A DNA stretch of 39,906 bases from NCBI GenBank assembly GCA_026421165.1, contig JAPKCQ010000002.1, positions 1 to 39,906 of the forward strand. Direction: 5' to 3'. The position numbers and the translations under genes were made by a program. This DNA is from Lewinella sp. GTDB taxonomy: Bacteria > Bacteroidota > Bacteroidia > Chitinophagales > Saprospiraceae. The notes under the pieces are model-generated. The model saw only the letters and a program-made list of their open reading frames with translations, was not told the origin of the DNA and ran no database searches. This document shows positions 15,767 through 23,791 of the stretch, in pieces. The first letter of the stretch is position 1. The number at the start of each line of letters is the position of its first letter.

Positions 15767-16915
15767 CTACCGTCGCACACCTCCAGCCAAGGGCGAATCC
15801 GGTATTCCCGCCGGCCGGCGGCCCAGCACCTCCGGCAAAGAGCAGGTCTCTAAGCGGGGCAGGACGTAACGCGCAAACAACGCACACTCTTCCAAATGCG
15901 GATAGCCGGAGAGGATGAAACTACGGATGCCCATCGCGTGGTAGCGCATCAACTTTTCATAAACCTGGTCCGGATTACCAACGATGGCAGCGCCGCAACC
16001 AGAGCGGGCGCGGCCGATGCCGGTCCAGAGGTGATCTTCTACGAAGCCGTCTTTATCCGATTGTTCGCGGAGAGCAGCTTGTTTACTTACGCCGTAAGAT
16101 TTGGCGTCGAGGGCGCGGTTGCGTAGTTCGGCGCCGGATTCATCGTCTATATTGCTCATCAAAAGCTGGCTGGCAGCGATGGCTTCGGCCTCCGTCTCCC
16201 GGACGATTACGTGAACGCGGAGACCGAAGTCCAGCTTCCGTCCATACTTTGCACCTGCGGCCGCGCCCACCTTATCGATGTGCTCCTGAATTTTATCCTC
16301 CGTCTCGGGCCACATCAGATAAACATCGCAATGCTCCGCGCAGAGGTCTACTCCGTCCGGGCTATAGCCACCAAAATAGAGCAACGGGCCACCGTTCTGC
16401 TGGTAAGGTTTCACCGGTTCCGTAGGCAGATCAAGGTCGTAAAATTCGCCTTTGAAATTCAGGTGATCCTGCGTCCAGCACTGCTTTAAAATCTCGATCA
16501 CCTCCCGGCTCTTCCGGTAACGGACCGCACTCTCCACCTTAGTACCCGGCAGGTCGCTGCTGATGATGTTGACGGTCAGTTTTCCGAGCAGCATGTGGTC
16601 CAGCGTAGCCAGCGCGCGGGCCAGCATGGGCGGATGCACCTCTCCGCAACGGATGGCCGTAAGCAAGTTCATCTGGCGGAGCTGCGGGGCAATGGCGGCG
16701 GCAAAAGTCAGCGTATCCTGCCCAACCTGGTAACTGCTGGGCAAGAGCATATTACGGTAACCAAGTTCATCGGCCGTTCGGGCAATATGCGCAGCGTTGC
16801 GGTAAGCGCTTTTGTAAAACGGATCGCGTACGCCGAGGTAGCGGTCGTCGCCGTTACAGATGGGTGCGAACCAGGAGACTTCGGCTGCGGTGAGGTGGTG
16901 AGATCGGGCTTGCAT
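15767..16915 (-). CDS. ssuD: SsuD-like FMNH2-dependent alkanesulfonate monooxygenase (LLM family)
   Basis: A 382-residue luciferase-like monooxygenase, the same length as SsuD. The N-terminal barrel has [14 protein letters not shown], and the C-terminal [21 protein letters not shown] is the SsuD substrate-loop signature. [16 protein letters not shown] and [19 protein letters not shown] are also typical. Family knowledge: SsuD cleaves alkanesulfonates to aldehyde and sulfite using FMNH2 from a partner reductase. No reductase (ssuE) or transporter (ssuABC) is in the window, so it acts alone or with distant partners. The start is ATG at 16915. Codons in the region 16249-16267 match exactly an intergenic GC-rich box found at 31519. 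Confidence 0.88.
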   Translation of the reverse strand: MQARSHHLTAAEVSWFAPICNGDDRYLGVRDPFYKSAYRNAAHIARTADELGYRNMLLPSSYQVGQDTLTFAAAIAPQLRQMNLLTAIRCGEVHPPMLARALATLDHMLLGKLTVNIISSDLPGTKVESAVRYRKSREVIEILKQCWTQDHLNFKGEFYDLDLPTEPVKPYQQNGGPLLYFGGYSPDGVDLCAEHCDVYLMWPETEDKIQEHIDKVGAAAGAKYGRKLDFGLRVHVIVRETEAEAIAASQLLMSNIDDESGAELRNRALDAKSYGVSKQAALREQSDKDGFVEDHLWTGIGRARSGCGAAIVGNPDQVYEKLMRYHAMGIRSFILSGYPHLEECALFARYVLPRLETCSLPEVLGRRPAGIPDSPLAGGVRR

Positions 16916-17036
16916 TGCTTACTTGATGATTTGGTGTAAATTTAACCTTCATAGCGCACGAACCTCATTTTGTCGTGGAAGTAGCAAAACTGGAAAGTCG
17001 GAAATATTCTAAAGTTGTACTAGAAGAAAAAGGCGA

Positions 17037-18599
17037 TCACCGCAACTCCAACCGGTAAACATCAGTCCTCCGATCCCGCAAATTATGCACCGAACCATGC
17101 TCATGTAGTTCCTTCAGTAGGTCTAAATCCACATCAGCGACCAGGATCATCTCCGTATTCGGAGTGGCTTCGGCTTTAACGCCATTGCTCGGGAAGGCAA
17201 AGTCGCAGGGCGTGAACACCATCGACTGCGCGTACTGGATATCCATATTATGCACCTTCGGCAGGTTGCCCACTGAGCCGGCGATGGCGACGTAGCATTC
17301 GTTCTCGATGGCACGGGCCTGGGCACAGTGGCGAACGCGGCTGTAGCCGTTCTGGGTGTCCGTCAGGAAGGGAACGAAAAGAATGTTCATACCCTGCTCG
17401 GCCATCAGGCGCGGCAGTTCGGGAAATTCGACGTCGTAGCAGATCACGATACCGATCTTTCCGCAGTCGGTGTCAAAAGTTTGGACCGCATTTCCGCCGG
17501 TCATCCCCCACACTTTAGCTTCATCCGGAGTGACGTGGAGCTTGTAAAATTTTTCGACCGTACCGTCGCGCTTGCAAAGATATCCGACGTTGTAGAGTTT
17601 TCCATCGTCCTCTACCGAGGGCATGGAGCCGGTGATGATATTGATATTGTACTGGATGGAAAATTCACTAAATTTTCGCATGATTGGCTCCGTAAATTCC
17701 GCTAGTTTGCGGATGGCATCAGGCTCCGAGAGGTCGTTGTATTCGGCCATGAGCGGTGCATTGAAAAACTCGGGAAACAGCGCGAAATCAGAACGATAAT
17801 TACTTACCGCCTGGACGAAGTATTCCATCTGCTCAATCAATACATCCAACGTTTTGTAAGGGCGCATTTGCCACTGTATGAGGCCAAGCCGGACGACGCT
17901 CTTTTTGGTGATCAGCTCTTTAGTTGGAGCAGTGTAAAGTACATTGTTCCACATCATCAGGGCGGCGTATTCCATGCTGTGAGCGTCGCCTTCGAGGTAG
18001 CCTTTGATGACCTTTTTGACGTAAAAATCGTTGGCGAACTGGAAATTGAGAACGGGGTCCTCGATCTCGCGGGACTTCACCTTTTCAATGTAGCCACGCG
18101 GGGCCATTTCTTCAGCGTAGAGGTGGTACTTCGGTAGCCTCCCGCCAAAGATGATGCCCTCAAGGTTAAGCTTTTCGCAAAGTTCCTTGCGGTAGTCGTA
18201 CATCCGCCGGCCAAGGCGAAGGCCACGAAATTCAGGTGCGACAAAAACGTCGATGCCGTAGAGCAGGTTTCCGTCTTCGGTGTGGGTGCTGAAGGTATAA
18301 TCTCCGGTAATTTCCCCGTAGGTGTGAGAATCGGAGAATTTCGAATAGTCAATAATAATGCTTAGCGCACAACCTGCCAGCTGGCCGTCGATGAGGATGG
18401 CGATCTGCCCGTCGGGAAAACAATCAATGAGGCTTTGAATCTCGTCGCGCTCCCAGGCGGAGTCTGGCAAAACGGCGTAAGCTTCCTCCATCAGTTCGCG
18501 GAGTTGTTTGTACTCCTGAATGCTGAGGTATTTCAATTCAATCTTTTCTATTTCCTGGCTTTCGGCGGGGACGTTAGCTACTTCTGCGGGGGTTTGCAT
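17037..18599 (-). CDS. GNAT acetyltransferase fused to a carbon-nitrogen hydrolase (nitrilase superfamily)
   Basis: A 520-residue two-domain cytoplasmic protein. Residues about 20-200 form a GNAT domain with acetyl-CoA loop VAPEFRGLRLGRRM (R125-G-L-R-L-G130). Residues about 232-515 form a nitrilase-superfamily amidase with its triad in order: Glu277 (LFPEFF), Lys353 (FYKLHVTPDE) and Cys387 (VICYDVEFPE). Such fusions are a known conserved architecture in several phyla, usually without a defined substrate; hydrolysis of an amide coupled to N-acetylation is a reasonable inference. It stands alone between ssuD and the cystathionine beta-synthase gene on the same strand, with a 121-bp gap to ssuD and a 425-bp gap upstream. 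Confidence 0.92.
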   Translation of the reverse strand: MQTPAEVANVPAESQEIEKIELKYLSIQEYKQLRELMEEAYAVLPDSAWERDEIQSLIDCFPDGQIAILIDGQLAGCALSIIIDYSKFSDSHTYGEITGDYTFSTHTEDGNLLYGIDVFVAPEFRGLRLGRRMYDYRKELCEKLNLEGIIFGGRLPKYHLYAEEMAPRGYIEKVKSREIEDPVLNFQFANDFYVKKVIKGYLEGDAHSMEYAALMMWNNVLYTAPTKELITKKSVVRLGLIQWQMRPYKTLDVLIEQMEYFVQAVSNYRSDFALFPEFFNAPLMAEYNDLSEPDAIRKLAEFTEPIMRKFSEFSIQYNINIITGSMPSVEDDGKLYNVGYLCKRDGTVEKFYKLHVTPDEAKVWGMTGGNAVQTFDTDCGKIGIVICYDVEFPELPRLMAEQGMNILFVPFLTDTQNGYSRVRHCAQARAIENECYVAIAGSVGNLPKVHNMDIQYAQSMVFTPCDFAFPSNGVKAEATPNTEMILVADVDLDLLKELHEHGSVHNLRDRRTDVYRLELR

Positions 18600-18759
18600 T
18601 GCTTAACTTTTGTTTGAGCCGGTTAAACGGTATTTCGGCGGCTGATGTGCGGTATTCGGTAATTTAACGGCGAAGTGCAGAAGTCCTTACCTGCCCAAGC
18701 CTTGTCCTTTTAAGCGGCAGCTTAGTAGGTTAGACACTTCTGAGCTCTACCACTAATTA

Positions 18760-18779
18760 GGCGCGGCCGCAGGGTGCAA
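18760..18779 (+). repeat. GC-rich box of the dispersed family
   Basis: GGCGCGGCCGCAGGGTGCAA, followed by a purine-rich tract as in other copies. The reverse complement matches the box at 31519-31537 except for one extra C. Confidence 0.7.
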
Positions 18780-18920
18780 GAAAAGAAAACGAACGCAGAA
18801 TACAACCAACAGGCTGAAGATAATCTGTTTCGTGAGGATACCGTTTTAGCGTAAGGTCAGGAATTCAAACGGTATCATTTTCATAGACGAAAACACCTAA
18901 ATGATCTCAGCCGCAAGAAC

Positions 18921-18962
18921 AGAGCGGCCAGGCTGGAACGCTAGTTCCGGCCCGGCCGCTCT
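18921..18962 (-). terminator. GC-rich hairpin downstream of the cystathionine beta-synthase gene
   Basis: AGAGCGGCC and GGCCGCTCT form a perfect 9-bp outer stem around an inner GGAAC/GTTCC stem with a 4-nt loop. No T-run follows in the minus direction, so it may be a terminator without a U-tract or another structured site. Confidence 0.5.
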
Positions 18963-18985
18963 AATTAAGAAACCAGCTCCGTTAA

Positions 18986-19024
18986 GTACTCGGACAAAAT
19001 TAATACGACATTCTGTCCGAATAC
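18986..19024 (-). terminator. Stem-loop directly after the cystathionine beta-synthase stop codon
   Basis: GTACTCGGACA (18986-18996) and TGTCCGAATAC (19014-19024) pair at 10 of 11 positions around a 17-nt AT-rich loop, immediately 3' of the stop codon on the minus strand. It lacks a long U-run. Confidence 0.5.
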
Positions 19025-20383
19025 TTATATCGCCTGAAGTATGTCATACTGCGCCACCAGAACCTTCCGCCCGGACCGGTCAGTAGTAACCACCGCGGGG
19101 TTTTCCTTAGTGATGTGCTTACCGAGTTCTGACAAGGTCATGTCTGTACCAACCTCGGGGAAAGGCTTGCGCATGATGTCAGTAACTGATTTCTCCGCGT
19201 TTTCTATCGGATTTGCCAGCAGGAAGTTCAGTACATCGGTTTCGATGACGGAGCCAACTGATTTGTCTCCGTCCACAACGGGCATCTGGCTGAACTCATG
19301 ATCCTTCATCATCTTCAGCGCTTCGCGGACGGTAGCGGACTGTTCGATGCTGGCAAAAGCAGCGTCTTTCTTTAGTGCTACCAGGTCACGGACACGGAGT
19401 TCGGTGTCGAGGAAACCACGCTCCCGCATCCACTCGTCGTTGTAGATTTTACCAACGTAGCGGCTACCGTGGTCGTGAATGACTACGACCACCAGATCGT
19501 CCGGCTTAAGTTCATCCTTCAACTGTAGGAGCCCCGCGACGGCACTTCCTGCGGAGTAGCCCAACAACAGGCCTTCCTCACGGGCGAGGCGGCGGGCCAT
19601 CACGGCACCGTCCTTATCCGTCACTTTTTCGAAGTGGTCAATAATGCCAAAATCTACGTTTTTAGGCAGGATATCTTCACCGATGCCTTCGGTGATGTAG
19701 GGGTAGATTTCCTTCTCGTCGAATTCTCCGGTCTCGTGGTATTTCTTGAAGACGGAGCCGTAGGTATCGACGCCCCATACCTTAATGTTGGGATTTTGTT
19801 CTTTCAGGTACTTACCAGTACCCGAGATGGTTCCTCCGGTGCCTACACCAACGATCATGTGGGTGATCTTACCGTCGGTCTGTTTCCAGATTTCGGGACC
19901 GGTGCTTTCGTAGTGCGCCAGGCGGTTACTAAGGTTATCGTACTGGTTGAACCAGTAGCTATTGGGAATTTCTTTGCTCAACCGCTCCGCGACGGAGTAG
20001 TAGCTCCGGGGGTCGTCGGGCGTGACGTTCGTGGGGCAAACGATCACCTCTGCGCCCATGGCTCGGAGGATGTCGAACTTTTCCTTACTCTGCTTATCGG
20101 ACGAAGTAAAGATGCAGCGGTAGCCCTTAACGCATGCTGCCAGGGCCAGGCCCATGCCGGTGTTTCCGGAAGTACATTCGATGATGGTTCCACCTGGTTT
20201 CAGGCGGCCGTCGGCTTCGGCGTCCAGTACCATCTTCAGGCCCATGCGGTCCTTGATGGAATGGCCGGGATTGAAGGTTTCTACCTTCATCAGCACGCGG
20301 CAAGGCATCTCCTTAGTCACTTTATTCAGCTGGACCATGGGCGTGTTACCGATGGTTTCGAGAATGTTATTTTTTACGTCCAT
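19025..20383 (-). CDS. Cystathionine beta-synthase with C-terminal CBS domain pair
   Basis: A 452-residue PLP enzyme of the cysteine synthase/cystathionine beta-synthase family, beginning MDVKNNILETIGNTPMVQLN. The PLP lysine is K44 in NPGHSIKDRMG. Also visible are the substrate loop TSGNTGMG (71-78) and the cofactor phosphate loop GTGGTISGTG near residue 180. A C-terminal pair of CBS domains (about 325-450, with SQMPVVDGDKSVGSVIETDVL) supports cystathionine beta-synthase over plain cysteine synthase. Substrates would be serine and homocysteine; CBS domains often sense adenosyl compounds. An in-frame start at 20419 would lie upstream of the predicted transcription start, so the ATG at 20383 is used. 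Confidence 0.88.
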   Translation of the reverse strand: MDVKNNILETIGNTPMVQLNKVTKEMPCRVLMKVETFNPGHSIKDRMGLKMVLDAEADGRLKPGGTIIECTSGNTGMGLALAACVKGYRCIFTSSDKQSKEKFDILRAMGAEVIVCPTNVTPDDPRSYYSVAERLSKEIPNSYWFNQYDNLSNRLAHYESTGPEIWKQTDGKITHMIVGVGTGGTISGTGKYLKEQNPNIKVWGVDTYGSVFKKYHETGEFDEKEIYPYITEGIGEDILPKNVDFGIIDHFEKVTDKDGAVMARRLAREEGLLLGYSAGSAVAGLLQLKDELKPDDLVVVVIHDHGSRYVGKIYNDEWMRERGFLDTELRVRDLVALKKDAAFASIEQSATVREALKMMKDHEFSQMPVVDGDKSVGSVIETDVLNFLLANPIENAEKSVTDIMRKPFPEVGTDMTLSELGKHITKENPAVVTTDRSGRKVLVAQYDILQAI

Positions 20384-20406
20384 TTGTTTGTTGAGGTTGA
20401 GAATAA

Positions 20407-20414
20407 CAAAGGTA
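20407..20414 (-). promoter_or_regulatory. -7 promoter element of the cystathionine beta-synthase gene
   Basis: TACCTTTG on the minus strand, 23 nt before the ATG at 20383. It overlaps the first unit of the 8-bp repeat array, whose complement contains several TTGACTAC words that may supply -33 elements. Confidence 0.6.
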
Positions 20415-20467
20415 GTCAAGCAGTCACGTAGTCATGTAGTCAAACGGTCACATAGTCAAACAATCAC
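20412..20467. repeat. Seven tandem 8-bp units upstream of the cystathionine beta-synthase gene
   Basis: Seven exact-length 8-mers in a row: GTAGTCAA, GCAGTCAC, GTAGTCAT, GTAGTCAA, ACGGTCAC, ATAGTCAA, ACAATCAC. The consensus is GTAGTCAM. The array abuts the -7 element. Confidence 0.85.
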
Positions 20468-20589
20468 TCGCGCAAGTGCCATTCATTTCACTACGCTCAT
20501 TCGCTAAAGGTGAGCAAGCTAACGCCAAAGGCAGCCACGGATTGAAACGCTACGAACAATACTTGTAGTAGCGACTATATGACTAGAGA

Positions 20590-20609
20590 GGCGCGACCGC
20601 AGGTTGCAG
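20590..20609 (+). repeat. GC-rich box of the dispersed family
   Basis: GGCGCGACCGCAGGTTGCAG. Same orientation as the boxes at 2272, 9574, 18760 and 20871, and diverged at the last position. Confidence 0.6.
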
Positions 20610-20870
20610 CGGAAGTTAGACGAGAAGGATAAAGAACTCCCCCCTCGGTCCATGTCTAAAACTTGGCATAATGTCCACCAAGTTCAACCGCCAAGCGACG
20701 GAACTATGCAAGCGGTTTTCCTGTTACCACACCCACAACACCTCCTATTAAAATTCACCTGTGTGGCGACTATCACCCAGTTTACTTTAATGACTTTTTA
20801 TGCAGAAACTGTAAAAGTAAGCTCGGCTGTCTGCCTGGGAAAAGCCGCTTGGTTGCCCTGTTTTCCGTTG

Positions 20871-20890
20871 GGCGAGGCCGCAGGATGCAA
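20871..20890 (+). repeat. GC-rich box of the dispersed family upstream of aceK
   Basis: GGCGAGGCCGCAGGATGCAA. A partial facing match, TTGCACCTGCGTTCAACGCC (20999-21018), lies inside the first codons of aceK. Confidence 0.6.
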
Positions 20891-20987
20891 CAAAAGTTTT
20901 TTAACCAGCAAAGTTTAACTTTCAGCTTCGTTCCTTCGGAGGTAAAACTTTACGTTATAACCGTCTCACTCAACCTTGCTCTTAAAA

Positions 20988-22772
20988 ATGAGAAACCTTG
21001 CACCTGCGTTCAACGCCCTGAAACACTACGACGCCACCCACCAGATTCTGATGGGATACATGGACTACTACTACCGCTTCAAGCTAATCACTAAGCGGGC
21101 CCGGATCCGCTTTGAACAACGCGACTGGCACGGCATTCAGGACGACGCCAAAGGCCGGATCGATCTCTACCGCGACGATGTAGACGAAACGGCCAAGGAA
21201 GTAGCCGCGCTGTTACGAGTCTACCCTGCCAACGATGATTTCTGGGTTAAAGTGAAAGCCGCCTACGCCGAAGAGATCGCCCACTTCAGCACCCGTAACA
21301 TCGCCGAGACTTTTTATAATTCCGTATACCGCCATTTCCATCAAGTTGGCGCTAACCGGGAGTTGATGTTCGTCTCCCGCACCGGGACCTACCGGGAATA
21401 CCAGGGCCATGCTGTTATCAGCTACGATTACGACCTCGGAGCCCGCAAACTCGAAGACATCCTCTCGGAAATGCTGGAGCAGTTTCCTTTAAACGCAGAT
21501 TGGGACGATCGACAGGCCGACATACAGCTGGTCGCCGATCGCTGGCAACACCACATAGACTTGCTTGGCGGACGCTCGTCAAAGGATCGTTTAGAGGTAC
21601 TTACCTCTCTGTTTTACCGCAATAAATCTGCCTACATCGTTGGCAGATTCCTAAAAGACGATTCTATTCATCCTTTCATCCTACCGTTATTGCATCCGGA
21701 CGGACGGGGTATTCTGATTGATGCGCTGTTGTTGGAAGCCGATCAGGTGACCTCCATTTTTAGCTACCACCGGTCTTACTTTCTGGCTGATATTACAGTG
21801 CCGAGCGACATGGTCGACTTCCTAAAAACATTCATGCCCACCAAAGAGATCAGCGAGTTGTACAACGCGATTGGTTTTGAGAAGCACGGCAAAACCGTTT
21901 TCTACCGAGAACTGGTACGCCACTTCCGGCTGACCGGGAAAAGCACCAACGAACCAGAAGAGCAACGAACCAACGAACCCACTGAGCAGTTCGTTACCGC
22001 CCCCGGCATCGCAGGAATGGTCATGTACGTATTCACCATGCCAAAGCTAAACATGGTCTTCAAGATCATCCGCGATAAGTTTGCGCCGCCGAAAGAGGTT
22101 ACCCCGAAGATCGTCAAGGAAAAGTACGAACTCGTAAAACGCCACGACCGCGTTGGCCGGATGGCCGATAGTTACCTCTTCGAAAAACTAAGCCTTCCGC
22201 TCGATCGCTTCGACCCCGCCTGCCTGGCTGAACTCAGGGAAACCGCCGCCTCAAAAATAGAAGTCACCGACGACGCCGTGCTGATAAGCCACGTCTACGT
22301 AGAAAAAAAGATGACACCGCTCAACATCTACATCGAAGAATCCAACGAAGCCGACGCGCAGAAGGCACTGCGGGACTACGGCCGAGCCATCAAACAGCTC
22401 GCCGCCGCCAACATCTTCCCCGGAGACCTGCTGCTAAAAAACTTCGGCGTCACCCGCGTAAAACGAGTCGTCTTCTACGACTACGATGAGATTGAACTGG
22501 TAACCGACTGCAACTTCCGCCATATCCCCGAAGCCCGGACTTACGAACAGGAAATGGCCAGCCAGCCGTGGTACAGTGTACGGCCCAACGATGTTTTCCC
22601 AGAGGAATTCCCAGGCTTCCTGATGCGGGCCGGGCCCAACCTTAGCTACTTATGTAAGAAGCACAGCGACATCTTCGACGCCGATTTCTGGAATGAACTC
22701 AAACGACGAATTGAAGCGGGAGAAATTATGGATGTGTTTCCTTACCGGACTGGCTTTCGGTTTTTACGGTAG
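20988..22772 (+). CDS. aceK: Isocitrate dehydrogenase kinase/phosphatase
   Basis: A 594-residue protein close to the usual AceK length. The N-terminal regulatory half has the family block RIRFEQRDWHGIQDDAKGRI. The kinase half has the ATP-binding stretch APGIAGMVMYVFTMPKLN, followed by VFKIIRDKFAPPKEVT, and the catalytic region LLKNFGVTRVKRVVFYDYDE with PGDLL before it. Family knowledge: AceK phosphorylates and dephosphorylates isocitrate dehydrogenase to switch flow between the TCA cycle and the glyoxylate bypass. A linker with a repeated TNEP word (residues about 321-335) separates the halves. The ATG at 20988 is preferred over a TTG four codons upstream. Neither isocitrate dehydrogenase nor glyoxylate genes are in the window. 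Confidence 0.93.
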   Translation: MRNLAPAFNALKHYDATHQILMGYMDYYYRFKLITKRARIRFEQRDWHGIQDDAKGRIDLYRDDVDETAKEVAALLRVYPANDDFWVKVKAAYAEEIAHFSTRNIAETFYNSVYRHFHQVGANRELMFVSRTGTYREYQGHAVISYDYDLGARKLEDILSEMLEQFPLNADWDDRQADIQLVADRWQHHIDLLGGRSSKDRLEVLTSLFYRNKSAYIVGRFLKDDSIHPFILPLLHPDGRGILIDALLLEADQVTSIFSYHRSYFLADITVPSDMVDFLKTFMPTKEISELYNAIGFEKHGKTVFYRELVRHFRLTGKSTNEPEEQRTNEPTEQFVTAPGIAGMVMYVFTMPKLNMVFKIIRDKFAPPKEVTPKIVKEKYELVKRHDRVGRMADSYLFEKLSLPLDRFDPACLAELRETAASKIEVTDDAVLISHVYVEKKMTPLNIYIEESNEADAQKALRDYGRAIKQLAAANIFPGDLLLKNFGVTRVKRVVFYDYDEIELVTDCNFRHIPEARTYEQEMASQPWYSVRPNDVFPEEFPGFLMRAGPNLSYLCKKHSDIFDADFWNELKRRIEAGEIMDVFPYRTGFRFLR

Positions 22773-22810
22773 CTGTTCTACACAACGGGGTAGTAGCTCT
22801 TCTTCCACCT

Positions 22811-23134
22811 TCAGCAACAACTGTCTTTAAACGAATTAAACATTCCGTTAAGTAAGGCCTGTACTTCTCGCCAACGCGCCGGGTTGATGCAGTAGCTGAC
22901 GGAAGTGCCTTCTATTGTCCCGGCAATGAGTCCGGCAGCTTTAAGTTCCTTCAGGTGGCGACTGATGGTAGGCTGCGACAGGTCAATCTCGTCCGTAAAG
23001 TCACGGCAGATGCAGCATTCGGTAGAGAATAATTTTTGTAGAATGGCAATGCGGGCCGGATGGCCTAGCGTACGGCAAAGGTCCGCAAGGCGGTTTTGCT
23101 CATCGGTGTAGGCGTCGGTTTTTGTTAATCCCAT
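22811..23134 (-). CDS. arsR: ArsR-family metalloregulator (arsenite type)
   Basis: A 107-residue winged-helix repressor. The metal site is C40-C-I-C43 at the start of the helix before the HTH (STECCICRDF), like the Cys-x-Cys arsenite site of ArsR, and the recognition helix is LSQPTISRHLKEL (52-64). The protein ends in CC. The frame is open to 23173, but the extra 13 codons lie in a palindromic repeat and encode EPQPEGC-like filler, so the ATG at 23134 is used. It is the second gene of a unit with a DUF6428 gene 82 bp upstream. It probably represses that unit through the palindrome in the promoter at 23711. Confidence 0.92.
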   Translation of the reverse strand: MGLTKTDAYTDEQNRLADLCRTLGHPARIAILQKLFSTECCICRDFTDEIDLSQPTISRHLKELKAAGLIAGTIEGTSVSYCINPARWREVQALLNGMFNSFKDSCC

Positions 23135-23140
23135 TGTTTG

Positions 23141-23214
23141 GCAGCCTTCAGGCTGCGGTTCTTCAGCCTTCAAGCTGAAAGGTTAAGTGAATTTTTAGCC
23201 TGAAGGCTGAAGAA
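23141..23214. repeat. CAGCCTTCAGGCTG palindromes between arsR and the DUF6428 gene
   Basis: GCAGCC-TTCA-GGCTGC (23141-23156) is a self-complementary hairpin. TTCTTCAGCCTTCAAGCT (23159-23176) faces AGCCTGAAGGCTGAAGAA (23197-23214), pairing at 17 of 18 positions around a 20-nt loop. All share the word CAGCCTTCA. This sits within an operon and resembles an extragenic palindrome element. Confidence 0.85.
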
Positions 23215-23216
23215 CA

Positions 23217-23684
23217 TTAGCAGCAACCGCCGCCGGGGGTACAAACTCCCGAAGACACAAGTGCAGAAAGGTCCACCGCTTTTTTCTCAGGTACACCACA
23301 AGCATCTGGTGCTAGGCAGGCTGTAGTTTTTCCGGTTAGGTGAAGCTGGCCGTTACCGACTTCCAATCCGTACTTCACGATTGAATCTTCGCCCTGGTAT
23401 TCTACTTCGATGTCCAGATCAGCAAGGCCCAGTTGTTGCTCGGCCATCTCGATGATGCTAACCAATTTCCCTGGGTGAAGGCGGTGATCATAATCATCAG
23501 CGTTCCAAAGTTGGAAGTTCGCTACCCGTTCACGGCGCAGGGTGCCGCCGCAGTCAACAAAGGTTTTACTCACCTCTCCTACTTCAGTTACGTGAAAATG
23601 GGCGGGGACGGGGGTGCCGTCCGGAAGATTGATGAGCAAGGTTTCGGTGGAAGCGAGAAAGGTCTTAATTTCTGATAAGAGCAT
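23217..23684 (-). CDS. DUF6428 family protein, arsenic-operon associated
   Basis: A 155-residue soluble protein beginning MLLSEIKTFLAS, with the family block VPAHFHVTEVG and a later ANFQLWNADDYDHRLHPGKL. Cys residues are at 45, 123, 129, 148, 154 and 155. The last four or five, in TTACLAPDACGVP and GVCTPGGGCC, could bind a thiophilic metalloid. Family knowledge: DUF6428 genes are typically found beside arsR in Bacteroidota arsenic operons; the function is unproven. Here it is the first gene, followed by arsR. No arsC or arsenite exporter gene is adjacent. An in-frame start at 23708 lies upstream of the predicted transcription start, so 23684 is used. Confidence 0.8.
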   Translation of the reverse strand: MLLSEIKTFLASTETLLINLPDGTPVPAHFHVTEVGEVSKTFVDCGGTLRRERVANFQLWNADDYDHRLHPGKLVSIIEMAEQQLGLADLDIEVEYQGEDSIVKYGLEVGNGQLHLTGKTTACLAPDACGVPEKKAVDLSALVSSGVCTPGGGCC

Positions 23685-23705
23685 GGGCCTGGAAATTTTG
23701 TTATG

Positions 23706-23737
23706 CAAACATAGCGATATTGCTATTAACTACACAA
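23706..23737 (-). promoter_or_regulatory. Promoter with embedded ArsR-type operator
   Basis: On the minus strand TTG (23737-23735) is followed after 21 nt by TATGTTTG (23713-23706). Between them lies the palindrome ATAGC-GATATT-GCTAT (23711-23726), the right form and place for an ArsR/SmtB-family operator that blocks RNA polymerase. The ArsR link is inference from the adjacent gene. Confidence 0.7.
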
Positions 23738-23791
23738 ATCTGATAAAGTTTATCTCCCAGAGAAATCTCTACTCCAGGCGACACTCATTAT

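Larger units (their letters stand above)
18600..19024. other. Intergenic region with one GC-rich box and three hairpins
   Basis: No gene is seen. It holds the box at 18760-18779, a nested hairpin at 18828-18892 (TTTCGT ... GATACCGTTT / AAACGGTATC ... ACGAAA), a GC-rich hairpin at 18921-18962, and a stem 18986-19024 directly after the cystathionine beta-synthase stop codon. Confidence 0.6.
20468..20987. other. Intergenic region with two GC-rich boxes, no gene seen
   Basis: Holds the GC-rich boxes at 20590 and 20871. The open frame 20604-20918 shows no family features and starts inside a box, so it is not called. No clear TAnnTTTG promoter for aceK was found; TAACTTTC near 20916 is a weak candidate. 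Confidence 0.5.

Noticed and set aside
20412-20467. 8-bp repeats considered as a CRISPR array
   Set aside because: Units are only 8 bp with no unique spacers and no cas genes nearby.
20604-20918. Open frame of 104 codons upstream of aceK
   Set aside because: It begins inside one GC-rich box and runs through another; the composition is unlike a protein and no motif is seen.
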